Origin: JBELHO01 sp042091375
GTDB taxonomy: Bacteria > Pseudomonadota > Gammaproteobacteria > Enterobacterales > Alteromonadaceae
NCBI GenBank assembly: GCA_042091375.1
Contig: JBELHO010000071.1
Span: 1 to 12,695, forward strand
Direction of reading: 5' to 3'
Length of the DNA stretch: 12,695 nt
The notes beneath the pieces were generated by a model. It did no database searches, was not told the DNA's origin, and was given only the letters and a program-made list of their open reading frames with translations. Shown in pieces: positions 1-6,906 of the stretch (the first letter of the stretch is position 1; each line of letters opens with the position of its first letter). The translations under genes were made by a program, and so were the position numbers.

Positions 1-1
1 A

Positions 2-727
2 GAGCAAATAATAAGACAGGGATTAAAAACCAATACAGATAATGCAGATGTCAGTGAATTTAGAGAATTTGCCAAAGAGGTAGCTGAAATTCAAACAGAT
101 TTTACTACCTTGGGACAACCCAATGAAGCAGACAAGGCAATTATGCAAAAAAATCTTGCTCCCGACCAATTAGTGCGCACTCTTGTCGTCGATAGAATGA
201 GTAGAAATGATGATGGCTTTTATCATTGGTATTGTGATGATGACGCCGAAAATTCTGAAGAAAGTTGTGGAAACCACAATTTCTATTTGTATCAAGATAC
301 GGAAAATCAAAAAATACATATTATTCCTTGGGATCTTGACGCTGCTTTTGAAAATTTGAGCTCTGAGAAAAGTCCTGTAACTTATATTGAAGATGATTGG
401 AATGCAATTAGTAATAACTGTGACGTTTTTCTATCAGGTATTTTTCAAATTGGTCAACGATCTGCCGCTTGCGATAAATTAATGGGCGCATTTACCTTGT
501 ATGAACAACAATTCAATGAGCTTAAACAGTTGTTTATAGAGCAGTTGTTTAATAGCGAAACCATCGATCAGCAAATTGACACATGGGCTGAGCAAATTCA
601 ATTAGCAGTTCAACAAGCAAACACAAATTTTGATGACCAACCTTCTGTTACTGAATGGCAACAAGCTGTTGAACAATTAAAGCAAGATATTGCAAATTCA
701 TTAGTTGATGAAGGGGAGTCTGACTAG
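2..727 (+). CDS. CotH-family protein, kinase-like (5' end outside window)
   Basis: The frame is open from base 2 to the TAG at 725-727, giving at least 241 residues; the true start lies upstream of the window. The family-typical segment reads HNFYLYQD followed about ten residues later by IPWDLD (codons near 320-340), preceded by a VDRMSRNDDG stretch. In CotH proteins, first known from Bacillus spore coats, this region contributes acidic residues of an atypical protein-kinase fold that phosphorylates proteins. The last ~80 residues are acidic, Gln-rich and helical. Bacterial CotH proteins outside spore formers are often secreted, but no signal peptide can be checked here. It lies 314 bases upstream of the VTC-domain gene, and CotH, VTC and DUF4956 genes are commonly neighbours, so a shared role is plausible. 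The family call is firm; the substrate is unknown. Confidence 0.85.
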   Translation, partial: EQIIRQGLKTNTDNADVSEFREFAKEVAEIQTDFTTLGQPNEADKAIMQKNLAPDQLVRTLVVDRMSRNDDGFYHWYCDDDAENSEESCGNHNFYLYQDTENQKIHIIPWDLDAAFENLSSEKSPVTYIEDDWNAISNNCDVFLSGIFQIGQRSAACDKLMGAFTLYEQQFNELKQLFIEQLFNSETIDQQIDTWAEQIQLAVQQANTNFDDQPSVTEWQQAVEQLKQDIANSLVDEGESD

Positions 728-729
728 TG

Positions 730-759
730 AATTAGTCATTGCTGTTGTGTGACTGAATT
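730..759 (+). terminator. Hairpin just after the CotH stop, possible terminator
   Basis: AATTAGTCA at 730-738 pairs with TGACT at 750-754 and AATT at 756-759, leaving one bulged G at 755 and an 11-base loop. It starts three bases after the CotH stop. The following bases are GTTTGATGG, so the U tract is poor. It may weaken read-through from CotH into the VTC operon or protect the CotH mRNA end. Confidence 0.35.
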
Positions 760-1041
760 GTTTGATGGCAACGTCCATCAAAGGTTAACAAATGGGCATA
801 ATACTGAGGTTATCTCTGTGCCCACTTTGTGTCAGCTCAGGCACAGTTAAACAGAAAGACAAGTGACACCACGCAGCGATTTTTTATCTATGGCTGCTTT
901 TGATCAAACCTCTCATAGCGGGTCTTTGAAATGACCTAAGGTTGCCAGTGAAATTTGCGCTAGTTGCGCAGCTGATCATACCTTGGTTTGCTAAAAAATA
1001 TCTGTGTAAACAATCTAGGTAAAAAATAATTTGGAGCAATA
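760..1041. other. Gap between CotH and the VTC operon, no gene seen
   Basis: I see no convincing coding frame on either strand. Two further weak inverted repeats are present: TGGGCA (793-798) with TGCCCA (819-824), and GTGTCA (829-834) with TGACAC (864-869). Neither is followed by a U tract. A poor sigma70-like pair, TTGGTT (983-988) and TGTAAA (1005-1010) with a 16-base spacer, could drive the operon, but it is not distinctive. The gene at 1042 has its own GGAG at 1033-1036. The gap probably holds the operon's promoter and leader. Confidence 0.4.
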
Positions 1042-1818
1042 ATGAATTGTACTACAACCGAAAACGCAATAATTGAAGAGTTACAAAATTTCAACAGTCA
1101 TCGTTTGTGTGATTTATCAAACGCTCAATTAATGGATCGGGTTGATACTAAATTTGTGACTACCACTTCTGAATTAGCTAGGTTGCTGCCTAAGTTAGCT
1201 AGTCTTTGCACTATATTAGAGGTTGATGGTCGGCGTACCTCTAAATACGAAAACCTTTATTACGATAGTGAATCGCTGCGATTTTATCATCAACATCACA
1301 ACGGTAAGCTCAATCGATACAAAGTGAGAAAGCGAACCTACAGTGAGCAGGCGCAATCTTTTTTAGAAGTAAAATTTAAAAATAATAAAGATCGCACGGT
1401 TAAATCAAGGATCCCATCTTCGCAATATAGCATTGATGACACTGAGCAACGCTTTATTAATGCATTTGGGCTAGCAGAATATCATTTAGTGCCCAGACAA
1501 GATTGCAATTACTCGCGCATCGCTTTTGCCAATGAACAAACTGCTGAGCGATTAACCATTGATATTAATTTGTGTTACAGAGACCGTCAAACGCAAAAAA
1601 AAATCGCCCTCAGGGGGTTGGTGATCATAGAATTAAAACAAGCGCAATTGCACCGCAACTCGGCACTTTATCAAACCTTAAAAAAGCAAAACTTAAGGCC
1701 GTGTTCATTCAGTAAATATTGTATTGGTATGAGTTTGCTCAATCAGCAGAAATTAAAACTCAATCGCTTTAAATCTTCGCTTCTTCACCTCAAAAAAGTA
1801 TCTGGAGTATCGCTATGA
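1042..1818 (+). CDS. VTC-domain (polyphosphate polymerase-type) protein
   Basis: The 258-residue protein carries the VTC tunnel-fold signature over nearly its whole length. Charged motifs appear in the expected order: DRVDTKF (R33, K37), YYDS (73-76), NRYKVRKR (R92-R98), LEVKFK (E109, K111), LTIDINL (D174), IIELK (E197, K199) and FSKY (K225). In yeast Vtc4 the equivalent basic residues bind ATP and polyphosphate, and acidic residues hold the metal in the beta-barrel tunnel. No signal peptide or membrane segment is present, so it is predicted to be cytoplasmic and perhaps docked on the membrane protein encoded next. The ATG at 1042 follows GGAG at 1033-1036. The stop overlaps the next start by four bases (ATGA), implying translational coupling. 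Polyphosphate synthesis is inferred from the fold; other triphosphate chemistry is possible. Confidence 0.88.
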   Translation: MNCTTTENAIIEELQNFNSHRLCDLSNAQLMDRVDTKFVTTTSELARLLPKLASLCTILEVDGRRTSKYENLYYDSESLRFYHQHHNGKLNRYKVRKRTYSEQAQSFLEVKFKNNKDRTVKSRIPSSQYSIDDTEQRFINAFGLAEYHLVPRQDCNYSRIAFANEQTAERLTIDINLCYRDRQTQKKIALRGLVIIELKQAQLHRNSALYQTLKKQNLRPCSFSKYCIGMSLLNQQKLKLNRFKSSLLHLKKVSGVSL

Positions 1819-2477
1819 TAGATAACACCAAATTTATCTTAACTTATGATTTTGCCACTCAGTTTTTAGTCAATATAGCTTCACTTTTTCTACTACTTCG
1901 CTTTATCTACTACAGAAATGCTGCTCACCGAGAGTCGTTAACCGGCTTTATCATGTTTGGCAACGGTGTATTTTTAGTTACCGCATTACTGCATAATGTT
2001 GACATGTCGATAGGCTTTGCCTTCGGTCTGTTCGCGGTATTTTCAATGTTGCGCTATCGCACTGAGACCTTGACCGTTAGAGATATGACTTACTTATTTA
2101 TTTTAATTGCCATTGCACTGATCACTGCGCTGAGCAAACTTGCTTTAATTGAGTTACTCCTCGTCAATGGTTTTTTGTGTGGGCTTGCTGCTTTTTGTGA
2201 AACAACGCTGCTGGCAAAAAACATCACAGTTAAGGACGTTGTGTACGAAAAAATTGATCTTATTAAAACTGACAAATACCGTGAATTGATCAGTGATTTA
2301 GAACAGCGTTTAGGCTATAAAATAGAGCGAGTAGACATTGGCGAAGTTGATTTTATGAGAGATACTGCGGTTATTAAGGTGTTTTATAATGAACAGAGCA
2401 CAAAGTCGATTCAACAGTTTTCGGTTAGCGTGCTAGAAAACGAGCGGTCTCCGGCAAATATAAAGGAACAGATGTAA
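1815..2477 (+). CDS. DUF4956 family membrane protein
   Basis: The 220-residue protein has an N-terminal membrane domain with about four to five hydrophobic segments (roughly residues 14-32, 44-60, 66-79, 92-108 and 109-127) and a soluble C-terminal part of about 85 residues. The segment AFGLFAVFSMLRYRTETL (69-86) followed by VRDMTYLF is the conserved core that identifies DUF4956. Proteins of this family are typically encoded beside VTC-domain proteins, as here. The start overlaps the upstream stop by four bases and has GGAG at 1804-1807; the stop lies two bases before the porin start, so all three genes should be one transcript. By analogy with the yeast VTC complex, where a membrane component passes polyphosphate across the membrane, it could be the inner-membrane partner. 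That function is inference only. Confidence 0.87.
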   Translation: MIDNTKFILTYDFATQFLVNIASLFLLLRFIYYRNAAHRESLTGFIMFGNGVFLVTALLHNVDMSIGFAFGLFAVFSMLRYRTETLTVRDMTYLFILIAIALITALSKLALIELLLVNGFLCGLAAFCETTLLAKNITVKDVVYEKIDLIKTDKYRELISDLEQRLGYKIERVDIGEVDFMRDTAVIKVFYNEQSTKSIQQFSVSVLENERSPANIKEQM

Positions 2478-2479
2478 CA

Positions 2480-3604
2480 ATGCCCTCTTTTTTAAAACTA
2501 ACATTGCTATTAGTCAGCAGTATGACCTTAGTACCTGTTGCATTTGCGGATAGCAGTAAATTTCAATTTGACGGTAAAATCATGATTGATGTCAACCAAT
2601 TCGATGGCGTACACAAACAAACTGATAATACCGATAGCACATCTAGAATCGAGCTGCGCAGGGCAAAGCTCAATGTAAAATACCGAGTTAACGAGGACTG
2701 GAAAACTAAAGTTCAGCTGGCAGTTAACCGCGATGATGAGATTGAAATTAAAAGTTTTACAGCAAAATATACCGGGCTTTCTTTTGCTGATATTACTTTA
2801 GGTAAATTTAAAGAGCCATTTTCATTGGAGTATTTAATCAGTGCATCAGAGCTTACCTCTATTGAACGCAGTGCGCCTACCTCGGCATTTGCCCTTGGTT
2901 ACCAGTATGGGGTGAGTATAGAGTCACTGAAAAACAATAACAGCTGGCAAGTGGGGATTTTTGATGCCAGAGGTAAGGGTGACAGCGATAATGCGTTTGC
3001 CTTAACCGCTAGAGGAACTCAGCGTTTTATCGGCAAACAACAACACCATTGGTTACACCTAGGTATATCTGCTAGCTTACGTCAAGGTGGGCAACAGCAA
3101 TACAGGATCAACGAGCGAGCCGAAGTCTATTCTGGCAAGCGAATTATTAAAAGTAGCAAACTCCACGCCGATACCATTGAGCAAATAAGTTTAGAAAGTA
3201 TCTGGAACAAACAACAATTTAGCTTACAAGGTGAGCTTTTTCATCAATCGGTAAAAGTAAAGCCCAATATGGGTGATGCAGATAGCCAATATGCCGGTTA
3301 CTACTTACAAGCCAGCTACCGTTTATCGGGGGAGCCAATGCTTTATAAAAAATCAAAAATTGCCGGTGTGATCGCCGATAGCCCATCAGGGGCGTGGGAG
3401 TTGACTGCCAGATACTCATACCTAGATGCAATGGATAATGACCAAGGCAGCAAAGCAAAAAGCCAAACCATTGGTGTCAATTACTATGTAAACCAAGCCT
3501 TTAGAGTGATGTTAAATCTGCAGCGAACTGAGCTTGAAGGCAACAGCAATACGTTTGACGACACAGGTAAATCAGCATCATTTCGTCTGCAATGGGACTT
3601 TTAA
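2480..3604 (+). CDS. OprO/OprP-family (phosphate/polyphosphate-type) outer-membrane porin
   Basis: The 374-residue protein starts with a signal peptide (cleavage probably after AFA, residue 23). It continues as beta-barrel sequence with alternating hydrophobic strands and aromatic girdles, ending in WDF with the C-terminal Phe used for outer-membrane assembly. RRAKLNVKYRVNEDWKTK, LGKFKEPFSLEYL and SIERSAPT are typical of Pseudomonas OprO/OprP-like porins. OprP prefers phosphate and OprO polyphosphate; selectivity here cannot be read with confidence. The ATG at 2480 has AAAGGA at 2462-2467 and lies two bases after the DUF4956 stop. Oddly, the last 43 codons plus the stop are duplicated downstream in a 152-base tandem array. 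The gene itself is intact and near the usual family length. Confidence 0.87.
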   Translation: MPSFLKLTLLLVSSMTLVPVAFADSSKFQFDGKIMIDVNQFDGVHKQTDNTDSTSRIELRRAKLNVKYRVNEDWKTKVQLAVNRDDEIEIKSFTAKYTGLSFADITLGKFKEPFSLEYLISASELTSIERSAPTSAFALGYQYGVSIESLKNNNSWQVGIFDARGKGDSDNAFALTARGTQRFIGKQQHHWLHLGISASLRQGGQQQYRINERAEVYSGKRIIKSSKLHADTIEQISLESIWNKQQFSLQGELFHQSVKVKPNMGDADSQYAGYYLQASYRLSGEPMLYKKSKIAGVIADSPSGAWELTARYSYLDAMDNDQGSKAKSQTIGVNYYVNQAFRVMLNLQRTELEGNSNTFDDTGKSASFRLQWDF

Positions 3605-4038
3605 CAAGCCGTCATACATAAGCAGGTGTCAATTACTATGTAAACCAAGCCTTTAGAGTGATGTTAAATCTGCAGCGAACTGAGCTTGAAGGCAACAGCA
3701 ATACGTTTGACGACACAGGTAAATCAGCATCATTTCGTCTGCAATGGGACTTTTAACAAGCCGTCATACATAAGCAGGTGTCAATTACTATGTAAACCAA
3801 GCCTTTAGAGTGATGTTAAATCTGCAGCGAACTNNNNNNNNNNNNNNNNNNNNNNNNNNNNNNNNNNNNNNNNNNNNNNNNNNNNNNNNNNNNNNNNNNN
3901 NNNNNNNNNNNNNNNNNNNNNNNNNNNNNNNNNCTGCAGCGAACTGAGCTTGAAGGCAACAGCAATACGTTTGACGACACAGGTAAATCAGCATCTTTTC
4001 GTCTGCAATGGGACTTTTAACAAGCCGGCATACATAAG
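3473..4038 (+). repeat. 152-base tandem repeat covering the porin 3' end
   Basis: The visible units are 3474-3625, 3626-3777, a partial 3778-3833, the N gap, and a last partial 3934-4038. Each unit contains the final 43 codons of the porin, its TAA, and 21 downstream bases. Units 1 and 2 look identical by eye, so the amplification is recent. The last unit differs at two sites: A3580 is T at 3996, a synonymous Ser codon change, and T3612 is G at 4028. The period is not a multiple of three, and each unit ends the porin frame, so extra units do not alter the protein. The true copy number is hidden by the gap. Confidence 0.93.
3834..3933. other. Assembly gap (100 N) inside the 152-base repeat
   Basis: Exactly 100 N, a conventional placeholder length. 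The 12 bases before the gap (3822-3833) are identical to the 12 bases after it (3934-3945) and are in register with the repeat unit. The two contig ends may therefore simply overlap, which would give three units in total, or the gap may hide further whole units. Confidence 0.95.
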
Positions 4039-4121
4039 TAATAGTTACACTAACTGTCACGCCAAGTGGCCGCTTTTGCCATTTTAACCACTATTCAGGA
4101 TTTCAAGGCATAGGGATTTAG

Positions 4122-4621
4122 ATGCAGTTTGCACTGTTTTCTAGCTATTACTTACAGCAATTAGGTGATTGTGAATTAGTCAATAGAGCATGGTTTGCAT
4201 CGTTGTTTGAACCTAGGGAACATGACTTTTATTGACCGCAAGGTGTTCAACAACACATTGTTGGCGAGCTTGACAAAGTGAGCAACAGGTCGGCTTTTTG
4301 TGGTTTACACATTAAAGACAATCAAATTGTCGCAACAGCCAATTTACCAGATATTTTCGCCAAAAAAGGCTTACTAGGTTAATGGGTTTGGCAATCTTTA
4401 ACCTCTCAAGGTTATGCCAGCTTTTGTCTGGTTTAGTTAATCAACATCGCCAAAAAGCGTTTAGTGTGCAATCTCTTTAAGCCGAAGTACCAGCCAATAA
4501 TCCTGTTTCAAAACATAGTTTATTAGAGCATGGATTTAAGGTTAATGATAAAACAGTTGATCTTATCATCTTAAACCATCAGTTTTTAGCTAGTGCAAAG
4601 CTCAGGTTAAACAATATATAA
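4122..4621 (+). pseudogene. GNAT acetyltransferase pseudogene
   Basis: Reading from the ATG at 4122 gives a protein-like frame of 37 codons, then a TGA at 4233-4235. The same frame continues sensibly, with further in-frame stops TAA and TAG near 4380 and 4434. A frameshift near 4480 then leads into a last open stretch ending at the TAA 4619-4621. That final part contains AEVPANNPVSKHSLLEHGFK, matching the end of the GNAT fold (the N-x-x-S-x-x-x-L-x-x-x-GF element that closes the acetyl-CoA site). At least three stops and one frameshift make it non-functional as written. Because the lesions are spread along the gene, decay is likelier than a single assembly error. It is not an obvious copy of the intact GNAT gene at 10057. 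Confidence 0.75.
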
Positions 4622-4872
4622 CAACGCAGAGACAGTATGAGTATTATTTTGCACGCTAATAAACAGGTTAACTAGCTTTAGGATATAGCTGTTTGCAAGT
4701 TAATGTTTATATCTGCCTAGATTTGTTATAAATTTATCCAGATGGGCAATTTAATGTGGCGAGAGCAGAGCAAAATAGCGCAGCCTTTGTCAACATATTA
4801 ACGCTTTGAGTAAATCATAAATAACAACAAAGACTCAATACTAAAAAATAAACAAGAGGGCAATAGCTGAAA
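4622..4872. other. Decayed stretch upstream of the 4873 gene
   Basis: No intact gene. A 25-codon open stretch at 4732-4809, containing PDGQFNVARAEQNSAAF, ends in TGA and reads like coding sequence, so it may be a scrap of an older gene. TTGAGT (4806-4811) and ACTCAA (4833-4838) form a six-base inverted repeat upstream of the next gene, which could be an operator or weak hairpin. GAGGG near 4856-4860 is the probable ribosome binding site for the gene at 4873. Confidence 0.4.
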
Positions 4873-5298
4873 ATGTCTGAATACAATCCTGTCTACATGG
4901 TTGCTGTTGCCGAGCAATTGGCTTTTGTCAGTGCGTTCTTGGGGGGGATTTCGGCAACGATTTTGTTCACCATAGTGGTGTTTACTTCGCAGAAAAAATC
5001 GGTCAACTGGATCGTCTCATCGTCAGCATTAGCGGCATCGAGCTTATTGATTGCGGTTGTCGCCTCATGGCGGATAACTATCTTGCTGCACCCATCTCTT
5101 CCCATTGAGGTCAACCCCGATCTACTCGATGTCCTCTGGAAGGGCATGCTGTTGGGCTATGGCTTGGGTTTTTTTAGTTTATTGGTTAGTATCGGCTTAT
5201 CGGGTTGGCTGCGCAGTAAACGAGACGGCATGATCACTTCTGGTATCGCCTTAGTTGCCTTAGTTTTCTTTGTGATGGCCACGCCTTTTGGCGCGTGA
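4873..5298 (+). CDS. Small four-helix membrane protein, unknown function
   Basis: The 141-residue protein has four predicted membrane helices at about residues 16-38, 46-66, 88-112 and 120-137. A polar loop of about 20 residues (HPSLPIEVNPDLLD) lies between helices 2 and 3, and a basic SKRDG turn between helices 3 and 4. I recognise no family and no catalytic motif. The ATG at 4873 has GAGGG about 12 bases upstream, rather far. No neighbour suggests a partner: upstream is decayed DNA, and downstream is a gap with a coding ghost. Coding is supported by the clean helix pattern and length; function is unknown. Confidence 0.72.
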   Translation: MSEYNPVYMVAVAEQLAFVSAFLGGISATILFTIVVFTSQKKSVNWIVSSSALAASSLLIAVVASWRITILLHPSLPIEVNPDLLDVLWKGMLLGYGLGFFSLLVSIGLSGWLRSKRDGMITSGIALVALVFFVMATPFGA

Positions 5299-5336
5299 TC
5301 ATCGGCAAGCGCGCTGGTGTTAGGTAAAATTTTTAA

Positions 5337-5453
5337 GGTGATGCTGGCGGAAAATATCAATACTTTTTGTTTTCAGCGCTTGGCCACAATAATATGCCGG
5401 AAACCTTTGCAACTGTCAGCGATTGGATCATCCACCTGACAAATATGCCCTGA
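5337..5453 (+). pseudogene. 3' coding ghost, possibly of an alpha/beta-hydrolase-like gene
   Basis: A 38-codon frame closes at the TGA 5451-5453 and is blocked upstream by TAA at 5334-5336. Its translation ends ALGHNNMPETFATVSDWIIHL plus a few residues, which reads like the C-terminal His-containing segment and last helix of an alpha/beta hydrolase. No start or ribosome site is in view and no plausible N-terminal part lies upstream, so I treat it as the tail of a deleted gene. The hydrolase link is only a resemblance. Confidence 0.4.
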
Positions 5454-5492
5454 TTGCTACCATACTTGTCGTACACTAAAGGAAATGCAACG

Positions 5493-5960
5493 ATGCGTAT
5501 ATCTTGGTTACAAACCACCTTAGTGTTATTTTTTGTGTCAGGGTGTGCTGAAAGGGCCATAGACATTAGCGATCAACAAGGCAAAATAGTAGGCAATTGC
5601 ATTGCTGGCTACGATTGGCATTTTTATGGCCTTGCCGACTCAATTGATTATATGCTGTACCAATGTGCCAAAGACGCCATTGCCAAAGGCTTAACAATAT
5701 CAGATCCAAGATTACTGACCCTTGACTTTACCCTACCTCAACCGCCTGAGGGTAAATCGTGGAATAAAAAATTAGCCCTGTCTGCATTTCATAATGGCAA
5801 GATCACAGAAACCGAGTTAGGTTATATTTTGGCGGAAATAGAATATCAATATCAACAGCTTATTTGGCAAGCAGAAAATCAATTGGCCAGTGGTAAAATC
5901 ACCAAGGCTGAATTTAATCAAGTGATTAAAAATGCTAAATTTACTTGGCTTGGCTCCTAA
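5493..5960 (+). CDS. Lipoprotein with two SHOCT-like C-terminal motifs
   Basis: I start this gene at ATG 5493 because AAAGGAAA lies at 5478-5485 and the N-terminus then becomes a clean lipoprotein signal (MRISWLQ, hydrophobic core, lipobox FVSGC, lipidated Cys 18). A TTG 39 bases upstream is in frame but would spoil the signal. The mature protein is about 138 residues. The C-terminal half holds two similar short segments, NGKITETELGYIL and SGKITKAEFNQVI, both like the G-x-I-T-x-x-E-F core of SHOCT domains. The middle contains several Cys and aromatic residues (GNCIAGYDWHFYG, MLYQCAKDA). It is probably anchored in the envelope. Function is unknown. A hairpin terminator candidate follows about 28 bases after the stop. 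Confidence 0.75.
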   Translation: MRISWLQTTLVLFFVSGCAERAIDISDQQGKIVGNCIAGYDWHFYGLADSIDYMLYQCAKDAIAKGLTISDPRLLTLDFTLPQPPEGKSWNKKLALSAFHNGKITETELGYILAEIEYQYQQLIWQAENQLASGKITKAEFNQVIKNAKFTWLGS

Positions 5961-5987
5961 AATACTTAGTCATCAATTCAAATAAAA

Positions 5988-6021
5988 CCAATAAAATGTT
6001 GATTCTTAATGTTTTTATTGG
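5988..6021 (+). terminator. AT-rich hairpin terminator candidate after the lipoprotein gene
   Basis: CCAATAAAA (5988-5996) pairs perfectly with TTTTATTGG (6013-6021) around a 16-base loop, and ATGTTTTTTG follows. It lies 28 bases after the stop at 5960. The stem has only four G/C bases in nine pairs' ends, so it is weak, but position and U tract fit an intrinsic terminator. Confidence 0.5.
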
Positions 6022-6033
6022 ATGTTTTTTGCT

Positions 6034-6192
6034 ATGTTGAACAGCATATTAACTATTAGCAATACATTTGCCTGTGTGGATGTCAATTGGTACAGCTATC
6101 TCGTTGATTATTTGCAAAAAGGCCGTTTAATAAAAGGGTTGTTGTTAATCGCGCTATTTAATAATAAAAGCGATGTTGATTGCAACGGCTAG
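6034..6192 (+). CDS. Possible 52-residue small protein or gene fragment
   Basis: From the ATG at 6034 to the TAG at 6190-6192 there is a 52-codon frame. It has protein-like content: an aromatic and polar segment (VDVNWYSYLVDYLQKG) followed by a short hydrophobic stretch (LIKGLLLIALF). There is no ribosome binding site; the bases before the ATG are T-rich and belong to the tail of the terminator candidate. It could be a small membrane peptide, or more likely a remnant of a larger gene, as seen in other gaps here. I do not recognise it. Confidence 0.25.
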   Translation: MLNSILTISNTFACVDVNWYSYLVDYLQKGRLIKGLLLIALFNNKSDVDCNG

Positions 6193-6373
6193 CAAAGTTG
6201 CACTAACTCTTTAACTCACCTTACTGGTGTGGTTTTATAACACACAAAATTTTTGGTTAATATGCGCAACTTGTGAGTGATTGATGTTTGTATCATAGCC
6301 ACAATAATAAGTTCAGGTGTATACCAGCAAACCTCAATGATCTATTCATTGCAATAACAAGGATAAAACTACA
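6193..6373. other. Leader region of the lipocalin-like lipoprotein gene
   Basis: No coding frame of note. A moderate sigma70-like promoter is visible: TTGATG at 6281-6286 and AATAAT at 6303-6308 with a 16-base spacer, about 65 bases before the ATG at 6374. A weak TGTG/CACA stem with an AT-rich loop lies near 6226-6244. AAGGAT at 6359-6364 is the ribosome binding site of the next gene. Confidence 0.35.
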
Positions 6374-6865
6374 ATGAAAATGTTATGTACATTAGTACTA
6401 ACGATTTTAACTGGGTGTCACACAGTAAACGACAATCGGCAATCAAATGCGCTTGAGGGTGAATGGCAATTGCAATTGGAAACATTAACGATTGGCGAGC
6501 AGCAATACACAACCTTTGATGGTAAAAATCGACAGATGGTTAAAATATTTACCAACAGTCACTTTGCGTTTGCAAGTGTAGGTAATAATCGGCCAAGGTT
6601 TGCTTCGTATCAATTAACACAACCACAAAAAGTTGTGGCGTATGATAATTTTGCGGCGTCGATGGGACGTTATACCTTTGCAAATAATACCTTAACTGAG
6701 CATATAGAATATTCCAGTTTCCCAAATTACGAAGGACTATCGATCCCTTTCAAGATCACCATTACTGGTGATGATATGATCCAAGAAGGGCTGTACCCTT
6801 TAGTAAAACTTGGTTTGGGTGAGCAAGACGGCTATTTACGCTCAACATTCAAACGCATTAAATAG
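6374..6865 (+). CDS. Lipoprotein with lipocalin-like domain (tentative)
   Basis: The 163-residue protein begins with a short lipoprotein signal (MKMLCTLVLTI, lipobox LTGC, lipidated Cys 15). Residue 28 starts LEGEWQLQLETL, the G-x-W opening strand typical of lipocalin-like and related small barrel domains. The rest is regular beta structure with alternating residues and ends in YLRSTFKRIK. The spacing of strands and the length fit one lipocalin-like domain, but sequence alone does not fix the Pfam family. The ATG at 6374 is chosen for AAGGAT at 6359-6364; an internal ATG two codons later is possible. Likely role: binding a small hydrophobic ligand at the envelope, by analogy only. Confidence 0.7.
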   Translation: MKMLCTLVLTILTGCHTVNDNRQSNALEGEWQLQLETLTIGEQQYTTFDGKNRQMVKIFTNSHFAFASVGNNRPRFASYQLTQPQKVVAYDNFAASMGRYTFANNTLTEHIEYSSFPNYEGLSIPFKITITGDDMIQEGLYPLVKLGLGEQDGYLRSTFKRIK

Positions 6866-6906
6866 CGATTAAAAGTTTAGTAATGGTTCTCAAAGGCATC
6901 AATACA

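Noticed and set aside
956..970. Small TGCGC/GCGCA hairpin before the VTC operon
   Set aside because: Five-base stem with a five-base loop, no U tract and no recognisable regulatory context; consistent with chance.
3663..3755. Short peptide encoded by each repeat unit starting at an internal ATG
   Set aside because: The ATG in each extra unit opens about 31 codons of the porin end, but there is no ribosome site and the peptide would be only the last barrel strands; likely untranslated.
3473..4038. CRISPR array
   Set aside because: The repeats are contiguous 152-base units with no spacers, and they are plainly the porin 3' end.
3788..4060. Minus-strand frame across the first N gap
   Set aside because: It runs antisense to the porin repeat and through unknown bases; no independent coding evidence.
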